NCBI GenBank assembly: GCA_035762545.1
Contig: DASTOM010000005.1
Location: forward strand, 1-64,000
Reading direction: 5' to 3'
DNA length: 64,000 bases
From: JANQRA01 sp035762545
GTDB lineage: Bacteria > Actinomycetota > Acidimicrobiia > Spongiisociales > ZC4RG35
A program made the translations under genes and the position numbers. Each line of letters starts with the position of its first letter. Position 1 is the stretch's first letter. Under the pieces are notes generated by a model. It saw only the letters and a program-made list of their open reading frames with translations, was not told the origin of the DNA and searched no databases. Shown here piece after piece: positions 45,020 to 53,549 of this stretch.

Positions 45020-45439
45020 GTGATGGCTCCCCCCGTCGAATCGGCCGCGCCTCGCAAGGCGAGGAGCCCGATTGTCCGAGGTCTCCTCTTCGTGCTCGGC
45101 CTGTTGTGCCTGGCCCTCGTCCCCCTGAGCTACCTACCGGGGATCCCCACGTTCGACCTGGTGCTGCTTGCCGCTTTCTTCTTCTCGATGTCGTCCGACC
45201 GGATGTACGGGTGGATGGTCAACCACAAGTACTTCGGGAAGATCATCCGCGGATACCGCGACTACGGCCTCACCATGCGAATGAAGTGGATAGCGGCGAC
45301 TGCAATCACGCTGTCGCTCCTGGTCTCCGGACTGTTCCTCACAGACCTGTGGTGGGTCCGGGCCATCCTCCTCGCAGTGGGTGTCTACGCCCTCTGGTTC
45401 GTGTTCAGCCGCCCCACCCGGGATCCGGCCACCACCTAG
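45020..45439 (+). CDS. DUF454 (YbaN-like) small membrane protein
   Basis: The 139-residue protein has four hydrophobic segments. The family block LVPLSYLPGIPTFDLVLLAAFFFS is followed by MYGWMVNHKYFGKIIRGYRDY and a pair of helices. This matches DUF454, an inner-membrane family of unknown role often next to heme or redox genes. Repeat element copy D begins 11 bases after its stop. Confidence 0.82.
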   Translation: MMAPPVESAAPRKARSPIVRGLLFVLGLLCLALVPLSYLPGIPTFDLVLLAAFFFSMSSDRMYGWMVNHKYFGKIIRGYRDYGLTMRMKWIAATAITLSLLVSGLFLTDLWWVRAILLAVGVYALWFVFSRPTRDPATT

Positions 45440-45450
45440 CCAACAACCCG

Positions 45451-45499
45451 AACCCGGGGTTGCTCATCCCGTATATGGGCCATATCCGCTCAACTAGGG
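45451..45499 (+). repeat. AACCCGGGGT intergenic element, copy D
   Basis: This copy begins AACCCGGGGTTGCTCATCCC. The following CCCGTATATGGG is a near-palindrome. It ends near CCGCTCAACTAGGG. It lies after the DUF454 stop in the sense direction and before the promoter of the MFS gene. Confidence 0.8.
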
Positions 45500-45529
45500 C
45501 TGTCTCCCTGTGACGGGTACCGTCCTCTG

Positions 45530-46711
45530 ATGCGGTCGTTCACCAGAGTCGGGCTTGGCGTCGTCACGTCCTCGACAATGGCCATCTCGACGTTCGCCAT
45601 CATCGCGGCCGGGGTCCTCGCCGCCGATCTCATCGACGAGTTCGACATCAGCCGAGCCCAGGTGGGCCTGCTGGTCACGGCCAACGGAGTCATCGGAGCT
45701 CTCATGTCACCGGTGTTCGGGCGCGTCACCGACCGGTTGGGAGCCGTCCGGTCCGTAGTCGGTGCATTGGTGGTGGGATCGTTCACGCTCGTCGCATGGG
45801 CGGTGAGCCCGACCTATCAGATCCTGTTCATTGCCGCTCTGATCACCGGAGTGTCCAACGCCTGGGGGAACCCGTCGACAAACGCCCTGATCGTGGACAA
45901 CGTGCCGCCCGGCCAACGCGGCGTCGTGACCGGGATCAAGCAGTCGGGGGTGCAGATCGGGACTTTCCTCGGTGGACTCCTGCTGCCGGTCTTCGCAGCT
46001 TGGTGGGGGTGGCGGGTCGCGCTGGCTTGCTTCCTGTTCATACCGATCACCGGTCTCATCGGGATGATCGGCCGTAGGGACCACAGCCACGCCGTGGCCA
46101 GACGCGAGAATCGTGTCCGCGGACAGCTCCCGAGATCGGTCCGGTGGATCGCCCTCTACGGCTTCGTGTCCGGGGCTGCGACCTCATCGATGATCGCGTT
46201 CCTTCCCCTGTTCGCCAACGAGACCCTGGAGTGGTCGATGGCGGCTGGGGGGAGTCTGATCGCCCTCACCGGTCTGGCCGGGATCGGCGCACGTGTCATG
46301 TGGCCACGTCTGTCCGAGAGGTCGCTCGGCCACGGGCGAACACTACGAATCCTGGCAACCATCACCACCGTCGGCGCCGTCATTCTAGGTCTGATCAGCC
46401 TCGGCGTCTTGGGCAGCTGGGCTGTCATCATCGCCACGCTCCTCATCGGGGGAGGAGCCATCGCATGGAACGCCGTCGGAATGCTCGCCGTGATGGACTT
46501 CTCGCCGATAGGTCTCGTGGGCAAGGGCACGGGCCTCGTCCTGTTCGGTTTCCTGTCCGGGCTGGCGATCGGGCCCCCGCTCATGGGCCTCTCGGTGGAC
46601 CAGTTGGGCACCTACACACCCGGCTGGTTCGGGACTGCCGGGCTCCTTATGATCTCCGCTGCCATCTCGTTCCGGGTTCCACAAGGAAGTACCGTCACTC
46701 TCCCGGCATGA
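45530..46711 (+). CDS. Major facilitator superfamily transporter
   Basis: The 393-residue transporter has twelve hydrophobic segments. The loop 2-3 motif is GRVTDRLGAVRSV, and GIKQSGVQIGTFLGG is conserved in drug or sugar efflux members. A second half-repeat begins near 200. The substrate is unknown. TACCGT (45518-45523) ends six bases before the ATG. The stop overlaps nucS. Confidence 0.85.
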   Translation: MRSFTRVGLGVVTSSTMAISTFAIIAAGVLAADLIDEFDISRAQVGLLVTANGVIGALMSPVFGRVTDRLGAVRSVVGALVVGSFTLVAWAVSPTYQILFIAALITGVSNAWGNPSTNALIVDNVPPGQRGVVTGIKQSGVQIGTFLGGLLLPVFAAWWGWRVALACFLFIPITGLIGMIGRRDHSHAVARRENRVRGQLPRSVRWIALYGFVSGAATSSMIAFLPLFANETLEWSMAAGGSLIALTGLAGIGARVMWPRLSERSLGHGRTLRILATITTVGAVILGLISLGVLGSWAVIIATLLIGGGAIAWNAVGMLAVMDFSPIGLVGKGTGLVLFGFLSGLAIGPPLMGLSVDQLGTYTPGWFGTAGLLMISAAISFRVPQGSTVTLPA

Positions 46712-47382
46712 GATTGGTGATTGCCCGCTGCACCGTCGAATACACCGGCCGCCTGAGCGCACATCTCCCCGAGGCGACCCGGCTGATCATGATCAAGGCC
46801 GACGGCACCCTGGCTGTCCACTCCGACGGGAATGCCTCCAAGCCGCTCAACTGGATGATCGCTCCCAACATCATCGAGATCCACGACGATCGCTGGGAGG
46901 TGTCGAACGGCAAGGGCGAGAGGCTCCAGATCTGGATCTCTGAGATCATCGAAGACGTCACCCATGAGTTGGGGGACGACCCCGGTCTGGTGAAGGACGG
47001 TGTCGAGGCCCACCTCCAGGAACTGTTGGCGGCTGCACCCGGGACGCTCGAGGAGGGTCTGACCCTCATTCGCCGCGAGTACCCCACGGACATCGGTCCG
47101 GTCGATCTCCTGTGCGCCGACATCAACGGGGCGACGGTTGCCGTCGAGATCAAGAGGAGAGGCGAGATCGACGGCGTCGAGCAACTCGCCAGATATCTGG
47201 AGCGCCTCGGCAACGACCCCCGGATCGCCCCGGTCCGCGGCATCCTCGCCGCACAGTCGATCACACCACAGGCGCAGGTGATGGCCCGGGCCAGAGGTAT
47301 CGAGGCGATCGAGGTGGACTACGAAGGTCTACGTGAGGCCGAGGACACCGAGATGCGTCTCTTCGACCCAGGAGCTCACTGA
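46708..47382 (+). CDS. nucS: Mismatch-specific endonuclease NucS (EndoMS)
   Basis: The 224-residue nuclease replaces MutS/MutL in most actinobacteria. The N-terminal DNA-binding domain includes KPLNWMIAPN. The PD-(D/E)XK nuclease has Asp133, Glu147 and Lys149 in DLLCADINGATVAVEIKR. The C-terminal tail FDPGAH ends like beta-clamp-binding forms, though the canonical clamp motif is not obvious. The ATG overlaps the MFS stop. This is one of the markers that place the organism. Confidence 0.94.
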   Translation: MRLVIARCTVEYTGRLSAHLPEATRLIMIKADGTLAVHSDGNASKPLNWMIAPNIIEIHDDRWEVSNGKGERLQIWISEIIEDVTHELGDDPGLVKDGVEAHLQELLAAAPGTLEEGLTLIRREYPTDIGPVDLLCADINGATVAVEIKRRGEIDGVEQLARYLERLGNDPRIAPVRGILAAQSITPQAQVMARARGIEAIEVDYEGLREAEDTEMRLFDPGAH

Positions 47383-47849
47383 TGATGTTCGACATCGTCT
47401 TTCACGCTCCGGAGATCCCACCCAACACCGGCAACGCCATGCGGTTGGCGGCGGTGACCGGCTGCCGACTGCATCTCGTCGAGCCCCTCGGGTTCGACAT
47501 GGAGGACGCCAAGCTGCGACGGGCCGGGATGGATTACCGGGACAAGGCGACCGTCACCGTTCATCCCGACGTGGAGACGTGGCTGGCGGACACCTCGCCG
47601 GCGAGGGTGCTCGCGTTCACCGTCGACGGTGACGCTCTCTACACGGAGAACGAATACCGCGAGGGCGACGCCCTCCTATTCGGTCGGGAGTCGGTAGGCC
47701 TCCCCGAGGAGGTCAAGCACGCGTCGTGGGTGACTCGCAGGCTTCGGCTCCCAATGGTGCCTGGCGTCCGCTCGATCAACCTCTCCAACAGCGCCGCCAT
47801 CGTGGTCTACGAGGCCTGGCGACAGCTCGGGTTCCCGGGGTCGGCCTAG
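47382..47849 (+). CDS. trmL: tRNA (cytidine(34)-2'-O)-methyltransferase TrmL
   Basis: The 155-residue SPOUT methyltransferase modifies the wobble base of tRNA-Leu. Family segments are HAPEIPPNTGNAMRLAA, LLFGRESVGLPEE and LPMVPGVRSINLSNSAAIVVYEAWRQ, the last forming the knot and SAM site. GGAG lies seven bases before the ATG. It overlaps nucS by one base. Confidence 0.92.
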   Translation: MMFDIVFHAPEIPPNTGNAMRLAAVTGCRLHLVEPLGFDMEDAKLRRAGMDYRDKATVTVHPDVETWLADTSPARVLAFTVDGDALYTENEYREGDALLFGRESVGLPEEVKHASWVTRRLRLPMVPGVRSINLSNSAAIVVYEAWRQLGFPGSA

Positions 47850-47863
47850 ACGGATCATCATCT

Positions 47864-47903
47864 GCGCTGCACCCATCGCCCGCGACGACGTCGACTGCAG
47901 CGC
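47864..47903. terminator. Hairpin between convergent genes
   Basis: GCGCTGCA (47864-47871) and TGCAGCGC (47896-47903) form a perfect eight-base stem around 24 bases. It lies between trmL and the convergent M20 dipeptidase. There is no T-run, so termination may be factor-dependent or weak. Confidence 0.45.
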
Positions 47904-47963
47904 AATCGACCAGTGGCTTTGGCGAGACCAATCGGCCGACCGGACACGACCGCCGGCCGAGTG

Positions 47964-49298
47964 CTACCCGGCCAGGAGCCGGAACGCGATCGCTTCGGCG
48001 AGAGTGGCCCGCTCCAGCTGTTCGATCCCGACGTTCTCGTTGGGAGCGTGATAGGCGCTGGTCGGGTCGCTGACACCGGTGACCAGGATCGGTGCACCCG
48101 GATAGAGCTCTTTGAAGCTGGCGATGAAGGGGATCGATCCCCCTGCCCCCATCTCGACCATCTCGTTGTCGAACGCTTCCGAGAACGCCTCCCGCCAGGC
48201 ATTGACGGCGTCGTTGTCGGTCTCGAGGACGGTGGCATCGCCATGCTCCTCATAAAGAAACGTGAGCTGGGCGCCCCACGGCACATTCGCCTGGAGATGG
48301 TCTTTGAGTGCCTCGAGAGCCTTGTCGGTGTCCTGGCCGGGTGGGATTCGCATGCTCACCTTGGCTCGGGCCACGGGGACGAGCTGGTTGATCGCCTCGG
48401 CGACCGGAGGGGCGTCGATGGCGAGGATCGAGACGGACGGCTTGGACCACAGTCGCGATGGGATCGAGCCGGACCCGATCAGCTCGAGACCATCGATGGC
48501 CCCGGTCTCCTGACGGGCCATCTCCTCGGGGACGTCTATCCCGGAGAACTCCTCGGCGACCAGGCCGGGTATCGCGACGTTGCCCTCGTCGTCGTGAAGG
48601 CTTGCCAGAAGCCGGGACAGGGTCATGAGCGCATCGGGGACGACGCCGCCGGCCTGGCCCGAATGGACTGCTGAGTGCAACGTCCGCAGCTCCAGCTTGA
48701 CGGCCACGATGCCCCGGAGACTGGAGATGATCGCCGGGGTGTCCGGCTGCCAGAGACCCCCGTCCCCGATCACGATGACGTCCGGGTTGATCAGGTCCGA
48801 GTACTTCTCGAGGATCTCGGGCAGCCCGATCGAACCGGCCTCCTCCTCGCCTTCGAAGAACAGCTGCACATTCACGGGCAGAGAGTCACCATGGGCTGCG
48901 ATCGCACCGAGATGCATGACGATTCCTGCCTTGTCGTCGGCCGAGCCCCGTCCGTAGATCCGACCGTCTCTCTCCACGGGCTCGAAAGGGCCGGTGTCCC
49001 ATTCGCTGAGGGGACCGGTCGGCTGCACGTCGTAGTGGGCGTAGAGAAGCACTGTCGGCGCACCCTCGGCCCCGGCGAGCTCGGCGAAGACCGCAGGGTG
49101 GCCCGAAGTGGATTCGAGGAGTTGGGCATTGGCAAAACCGAGTTGGTCGAGATGGGACACGAGGGCCTCTCCCGACGACCGGACCGCTGCGGCGTCGTGA
49201 CCGTCGGCGCTGACCGACTCGAGCCGGACGAGTGAGAAGAGCAGTTCCTTGAGACGGGCCATGTCGGCTGCGACGGCAGCTCTGAGGTCATCGTGCAT
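47964..49298 (-). CDS. M20 family dipeptidase/metallopeptidase
   Basis: The 444-residue metallopeptidase has LLYAHYDVQP and YGRGSADDKAGI, with both zinc ligands and the bridging Asp. The catalytic Glu lies in LFFEGEEEAGS. The dimerisation domain includes LRTLHSAVHSGQAGG. It resembles carnosinase-type dipeptidases. TACCCT (49306-49311 on the plus strand) ends seven bases before the ATG. The 114 bases to the convergent trmL hold only the hairpin. Confidence 0.9.
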   Translation of the reverse strand: MHDDLRAAVAADMARLKELLFSLVRLESVSADGHDAAAVRSSGEALVSHLDQLGFANAQLLESTSGHPAVFAELAGAEGAPTVLLYAHYDVQPTGPLSEWDTGPFEPVERDGRIYGRGSADDKAGIVMHLGAIAAHGDSLPVNVQLFFEGEEEAGSIGLPEILEKYSDLINPDVIVIGDGGLWQPDTPAIISSLRGIVAVKLELRTLHSAVHSGQAGGVVPDALMTLSRLLASLHDDEGNVAIPGLVAEEFSGIDVPEEMARQETGAIDGLELIGSGSIPSRLWSKPSVSILAIDAPPVAEAINQLVPVARAKVSMRIPPGQDTDKALEALKDHLQANVPWGAQLTFLYEEHGDATVLETDNDAVNAWREAFSEAFDNEMVEMGAGGSIPFIASFKELYPGAPILVTGVSDPTSAYHAPNENVGIEQLERATLAEAIAFRLLAG

Positions 49299-49327
49299 GC
49301 GTGGCAGGGTACCGGTGCCAAGATGTG

Positions 49328-50086
49328 ATGATGCTCCGATTCCGCCTCCTCGGCATGCCTGTGACTGTTCGCTCGTCGTTCGTGATAGTTGCGGCGTTGA
49401 TCGGGTTCCTCGGAGTCGGCTCGATCGAGCAAACGATCGCCTGGATCGTGATCGTCTTCGTGTCGATCCTGATCCACGAGCTCGGTCACGCCTTCACGGC
49501 GCGGAGATACGGGTCGAACGTGGCGATCGAGTTGAACGGGCTCGGGGGCCTGACGCGATGGGCCGTGGCAGAAGACGAGCTGACTCCGGGTCGTCGCGCC
49601 CTGATCGCAGCAGCCGGATCGGCGGTGGGCCTCACGTTCGGGGGTCTGGTGTGGCTGGTGGCCAGCCGGTTCGGACCCTACGAGCCCCTCGCTGCCTTCA
49701 TCCTCGAGAACACGATCTATGTCAACGTGTTCTGGGGTCTGCTCAACTGGCTACCGATTCGCCCACTCGATGGCGGCCACCTCCTCGAGTCCCTGCTGGA
49801 GAAGATCGCTCCAGCCCGTGCCGACAGCATCGCCCGTGTCGTGTTCATCGTCACCGCTGCCGGAGCTCTCGCCCTCGCCATCCGGTTCCGATTGATCTTC
49901 ATAGCGGTCCTCGCCGGTTGGCTCCTCCTGTCCGAGTTCACTGCCGGACGCACCCCGCAACAGACCACCGGCCAATCGACGGGGTTGCCCACCCTCTCTT
50001 ACGACGATCCGCCGGTGCCCGAGAAGCGCGCCGACGAGCCGGATCGGCCCGAACCCGAAGAAACACCGGACGCGCCTTCGCACTAG
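49328..50086 (+). CDS. M50 site-2 protease-like membrane metalloprotease
   Basis: The 252-residue integral-membrane zinc protease has HELGH at residues 50-54 and the third ligand Asp148 in NWLPIRPLDGGH, within about six helices. The C-terminal 50 residues are soluble, Pro/Asp/Glu-rich and Thr-rich (GRTPQQTTGQSTG). Such proteins cleave membrane-embedded regulators or help in sporulation or signalling; the substrate is unknown. The CBS or PDZ domain seen in other M50 groups is absent. Confidence 0.86.
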   Translation: MMLRFRLLGMPVTVRSSFVIVAALIGFLGVGSIEQTIAWIVIVFVSILIHELGHAFTARRYGSNVAIELNGLGGLTRWAVAEDELTPGRRALIAAAGSAVGLTFGGLVWLVASRFGPYEPLAAFILENTIYVNVFWGLLNWLPIRPLDGGHLLESLLEKIAPARADSIARVVFIVTAAGALALAIRFRLIFIAVLAGWLLLSEFTAGRTPQQTTGQSTGLPTLSYDDPPVPEKRADEPDRPEPEETPDAPSH

Positions 50087-50095
50087 CGTCCGATC

Positions 50096-51331
50096 ATGGA
50101 CTTCGCTTACAGCCCGAAGGTGGAGGACTACCGGTCCCGTCTCCTCGACTTCATGGACTCCCACGTGTACCCGGCCGAGGAGACCTATCGGGCCCAGATG
50201 GAGGCGTCGGGTGACCCCCATCACCATCCCGACATCATCGAGGACCTCAAGAAGGAGGCGCGCGGCCGCGGGCTGTGGAATCTCTTCCTCCCCGACGAAG
50301 AGGACGGGGCTGGTCTCTCGGTTCTCGAGTACGCCCCTCTCGCCGAGATCACCGGACGCAGCGTGCACATCGCCCCGGAGGCGCTCAACTGCTCTGCACC
50401 CGACACCGGCAACATGGAGATTCTCCACATGTTCGGCTCCCCCGAGCAGAAAGAGGTGTGGCTCCATCCGCTGCTCGAAGGGGAGATCCGCTCCTGTTTC
50501 TCCATGACCGAGCCTGACGTCGCCAGTTCCGACGCCACCAACATTCGGACCCGCATCGAACGGGACGGGGACGACTACGTGGTCACGGGGAGAAAGTGGT
50601 TCAGCTCAGGCGCAGCTTCGTCCCGCTGCACGTTCTCGATCGTCATGGGTGTCACCAATCCGGACGCCGAACGGCACCGGATGCAGTCGATGATCATCGT
50701 CCCACTCGACAGTCCGGGGGTTGACATCGAGAGAGAGCCCACCGTGTTCGGATATCAGGATCGAGGGGGTCACCCACAGGTCCACTTCGACGGTGTGCGG
50801 GTCCCGGCAGCGAATCTGCTGGGGGAGGAGGGAGGTGGCTTTGCCATCGCCCAGGCCAGACTCGGTCCCGGTCGGATTCACCACTGCATGCGAGCGATCG
50901 GTGCAGCAGAACGCTGCCTCGACCTGATGATCCAACGCTCCCAGGCGCGCATCGCGTTCGGGAGACCCCTTTCCGACCAGGGTGTGGTCGGGGAGTGGAT
51001 CGCCGACGCTCGAATCCAGATCGAGCAGGTGCGGTTGCTGGTCCTCAAGACGGCCTGGCTGATCGACAACGTCGGCACCAAGGGGGCACGCACGGAGATC
51101 GCTGCGATCAAGGTCGCCGCACCCAACCTTCTCACCGCGATCGCCGACAACGCCATGCAATTGTTCGGCGCCGCGGGTTTCACCGAGGACTGGCCCATCG
51201 CCCAGCTCTACTCGATGGGTCGTTGGCTCCGGATCGCCGATGGTCCCGACGAGGTGCACCGGCGCTCGGTGGCTCGCGCCGAGCTGGGACGGCTCGGCCC
51301 CGGTGCCGTTCCAGAGAATTATCCCGGGTAG
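50096..51331 (+). CDS. Acyl-CoA dehydrogenase
   Basis: The 411-residue flavoprotein has the family blocks SCFSMTEPDVASSDATNI, YVVTGRKWFSSGA, IAQARLGPGRIHHCMRAIG and MQLFGAAGFTEDWPIAQLY. It oxidises an acyl-CoA to enoyl-CoA and would pass electrons to ETF, which fits the EtfD-like protein at the window start. Chain length is unknown. TAGCGT (50084-50089) ends six bases before the ATG and contains the stop of the preceding gene. Confidence 0.92.
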   Translation: MDFAYSPKVEDYRSRLLDFMDSHVYPAEETYRAQMEASGDPHHHPDIIEDLKKEARGRGLWNLFLPDEEDGAGLSVLEYAPLAEITGRSVHIAPEALNCSAPDTGNMEILHMFGSPEQKEVWLHPLLEGEIRSCFSMTEPDVASSDATNIRTRIERDGDDYVVTGRKWFSSGAASSRCTFSIVMGVTNPDAERHRMQSMIIVPLDSPGVDIEREPTVFGYQDRGGHPQVHFDGVRVPAANLLGEEGGGFAIAQARLGPGRIHHCMRAIGAAERCLDLMIQRSQARIAFGRPLSDQGVVGEWIADARIQIEQVRLLVLKTAWLIDNVGTKGARTEIAAIKVAAPNLLTAIADNAMQLFGAAGFTEDWPIAQLYSMGRWLRIADGPDEVHRRSVARAELGRLGPGAVPENYPG

Positions 51332-51340
51332 GTTGTTTCC

Positions 51341-51387
51341 ACTTACGTCGTAAGTCCCCGGGAACGAATCACGTTGATCCTGCGTTT
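51341..51387 (+). promoter_or_regulatory. Palindrome and possible ECF-type promoter upstream of whiB
   Basis: A 15-base palindrome ACTTACGTCGTAAGT (51341-51355, seven-base arms) precedes GGAAC (51361-51365) and GTTT (51384-51387), which are separated by 18 bases. This is like SigH/SigE-type boxes. A regulator site is likely; the sigma assignment is tentative. Confidence 0.4.
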
Positions 51388-51404
51388 ACGTGTGCCAGGA
51401 GATT

Positions 51405-51680
51405 ATGGGGCGACCAGTGATTGATCTGACAGTTACACCGTGGAGGGAAGCTGCCGCCTGCCTGGAAGTGCAAGGCGAAGTCAGCTTCTTTCCCGACAAA
51501 GAAGACCTGGGAGGAATCGTCAAGGCCAAGGCGGTCTGCGCCACCTGCCCGGTGGCAGACGTCTGCCTGAGCTGGGCGATCGTCACCAACCAGACAGAAG
51601 GCATCTGGGGCGGTCACACCGCCAAGGAGCGACGCAAGCTGCGTCGCCACTGGCTCGAAGAGACCAAGAAGGCCTCTTAG
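51405..51680 (+). CDS. WhiB-like iron-sulfur transcription regulator
   Basis: The 91-residue protein carries the four cluster cysteines Cys19, Cys45, Cys48 and Cys54 (C-x25-C-x2-C-x5-C), the turn GIWGG near 66-70 and a basic C-terminus (KERRKLRRHW) for DNA contact. It is a member of the actinobacterial WhiB family, which senses redox and binds sigma factors. The exact paralogue group cannot be decided. The ATG follows AGGAG by three bases; GTG 51390 is an alternative start. It overlaps the convergent deacylase gene by four bases. Confidence 0.88.
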   Translation: MGRPVIDLTVTPWREAAACLEVQGEVSFFPDKEDLGGIVKAKAVCATCPVADVCLSWAIVTNQTEGIWGGHTAKERRKLRRHWLEETKKAS

Positions 51681-52684
51681 CCGCGCCGCCTCTTCTTCTC
51701 GGCCGGCTCGTCCTGGTCGGGTCCTTTCGCCGCGGCGATGTGGACCAGGGAATCACCCGAGTTCACCAGTGGCCGCAACGACTGGGCAATCACCCAGCCC
51801 GACTCGGTGGACCTCACCTGGGTGGGTCGCATCCCGAATGCGTCTGAAATCGACGCCACCTCTTGGCCCTTCTTGACGTGTTCGCCGAGCCGCACCTCCA
51901 ACTCGGCTATCCCACCCCGTCGTGCCCTCATCCAACGGGTGCGTCGGATCAACCGCGTCGCTCTGACCTTGGGGAGTCGTGCATCGATCATCCCCATCGA
52001 TCTGAGGGTGCGCATCACCCCGGTGACGCCGACCTCGATCGCCTCCTCGTCGAAGCGGTGGGCCTGCCCGCCTTCGTACACGAGCATCGTCTTGCCTCTC
52101 TCCACCGCCGCCTGACGGAGGGATCCATCGCGCAATCTGGCGTGGATCGAGAAAGGAGCACCAAAAGCCCGGGCCAGCCTCAGCGTGGTGGGGTCGTCGA
52201 GGTTGGCCCTCACCTGAGGTGCGTTGATCCTGTGATTGCTTGCGGTGTGAAGGTCGATGCCGACCATGCACTGATCGACGACTTGCTCCATGAAGAGGTG
52301 GGCCAGACGCGATGCGGTGGAGCCACGTGCCGAGCCGGGGAATGAACGGTTGAGGTCTCTTCGGTCAGGGAGGTACCTCGACTCGTGGATGAAGCCGAGA
52401 GGGTTGACGATGGGAACTGCGATCACTGCGCCGCGAAGGTTCTTGGCATCGAGCTCTTTGAGCACGCGACGGATGATCTGCAAGCCGTTCAATTCGTCGC
52501 CGTGGATCGTGGCCGAGAGCCAGAGGTTGGGGCCGGCCGACCGACCGTTGATCACCTTGACCGGAAGCGACTCCGTGGCCCCGGTGACCACCCGCGCGAA
52601 CGGAAGCTCGATTTGGACCTTGCGACCGGGTTGGACGGTGACGTCCCCGACCGTGATGGGCTCGTTTACCTTCTCAGGTACCAA
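51677..52684 (-). CDS. AstE/AspA-like M14 deacylase
   Basis: The 335-residue protein of the succinylglutamate desuccinylase/aspartoacylase branch of M14 has zinc ligands His61 and Glu64 in IHGDELNG and His145 in GIDLHTASNH. It keeps NPLGF and RDLNRSFPG, which bind the substrate carboxylates. The C-terminal beta domain (EVRLGEHVKKGQEVAS) is biotinyl/lipoyl-like. The start is a TTG inside the RimK gene end (11-base overlap). In this cassette it may remove an added glutamate or acyl group; the substrate is unknown. Confidence 0.85.
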   Translation of the reverse strand: MVPEKVNEPITVGDVTVQPGRKVQIELPFARVVTGATESLPVKVINGRSAGPNLWLSATIHGDELNGLQIIRRVLKELDAKNLRGAVIAVPIVNPLGFIHESRYLPDRRDLNRSFPGSARGSTASRLAHLFMEQVVDQCMVGIDLHTASNHRINAPQVRANLDDPTTLRLARAFGAPFSIHARLRDGSLRQAAVERGKTMLVYEGGQAHRFDEEAIEVGVTGVMRTLRSMGMIDARLPKVRATRLIRRTRWMRARRGGIAELEVRLGEHVKKGQEVASISDAFGMRPTQVRSTESGWVIAQSLRPLVNSGDSLVHIAAAKGPDQDEPAEKKRRRG

Positions 52685-53549
52685 CGTTGTCTTCGATGTA
52701 CTCGATTATCAGCTCTGCGATGTCGACACCGCTGGCAGCCTCGATGCCCTCCAGTCCGGGGGATGAGTTGACCTCGAGCACCATCGGGCCCTCGTCCGAC
52801 TGAAGAAGGTCGACACCGGCGACGTTGAGGCCCATGCTCTTGGCGGCGCGTACCGCCGTCGACCGCTCCGCTGGCGAGAGCTTGATCACCTCGGCGCTGC
52901 CACCGCGGTGGAGATTGGAGCGAAAGTCTCCTGGAGCACCCTGGCGCCGCATGGCCGCCACGACCTTGCCACCGACGACGAACGCCCTGATGTCGGCGCC
53001 TCCGGCTTCCTTGATGAACTGCTGGACCAGGATGTTGGCATCGAGTTGGCGAAAGGCTCCGATCACGGATTCTGCCGCCTTCTTGGTCTCAGCCAACACC
53101 ACGCCGAGCCCCTGGGTGCCCTCGAGCAGCTTGACCACCACCGGAGTTCCGCCGACCACTTCGAGGAGCCCGTTGATGTCCTGGATGGAGTGGGCAAAGC
53201 TCGTCGTGGGAAGACCCACCCCGGAGCGGGAAAGGATCTGCAAGGAACGGAGCTTGTCACGGGAGCGACTGATCCCGTCCGAGCTGTTCAGCGTGAACAC
53301 GTCGGACATCTCGAACTGGCGAACCACCGCAGTGCCGTAGAAGGTGTAGGAAGCGCCGATGCGGGGGATCACCGCGTGGGGCCGCACCTGCTCACCACGA
53401 TAGAGGACCTTCGGCTTCCGCGCCGTTATGTCCATGTAACAGCGCAGGTAGTCGACGATCGCCACCTCGTGGCCGCGATCGAGGGCAGCTTCTTTGAGCC
53501 GCGCCGTCGAGTACAGCGAGGCGCCACGTGACAGGATCGCGACTTTCAC
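52674..53549 (-). CDS. rimK: RimK-family ATP-grasp amino acid ligase
   Basis: The 291-residue ATP-grasp enzyme begins KVAILSRGASLYST and contains NSSDGISRSRDKLRSLQIL, VVVKLLEGTQGLGVVLAE and DIRAFVVGGKVVAAMRRQ. It ends with VNSSPGLEGIEAA (metal-binding Glu/Asn). RimK adds glutamates to the C-terminus of ribosomal protein S6 in gammaproteobacteria; relatives act on other acceptors. The GTG overlaps the stop of the upstream RimB-like gene. Confidence 0.9.
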   Translation of the reverse strand: MKVAILSRGASLYSTARLKEAALDRGHEVAIVDYLRCYMDITARKPKVLYRGEQVRPHAVIPRIGASYTFYGTAVVRQFEMSDVFTLNSSDGISRSRDKLRSLQILSRSGVGLPTTSFAHSIQDINGLLEVVGGTPVVVKLLEGTQGLGVVLAETKKAAESVIGAFRQLDANILVQQFIKEAGGADIRAFVVGGKVVAAMRRQGAPGDFRSNLHRGGSAEVIKLSPAERSTAVRAAKSMGLNVAGVDLLQSDEGPMVLEVNSSPGLEGIEAASGVDIAELIIEYIEDNVGT

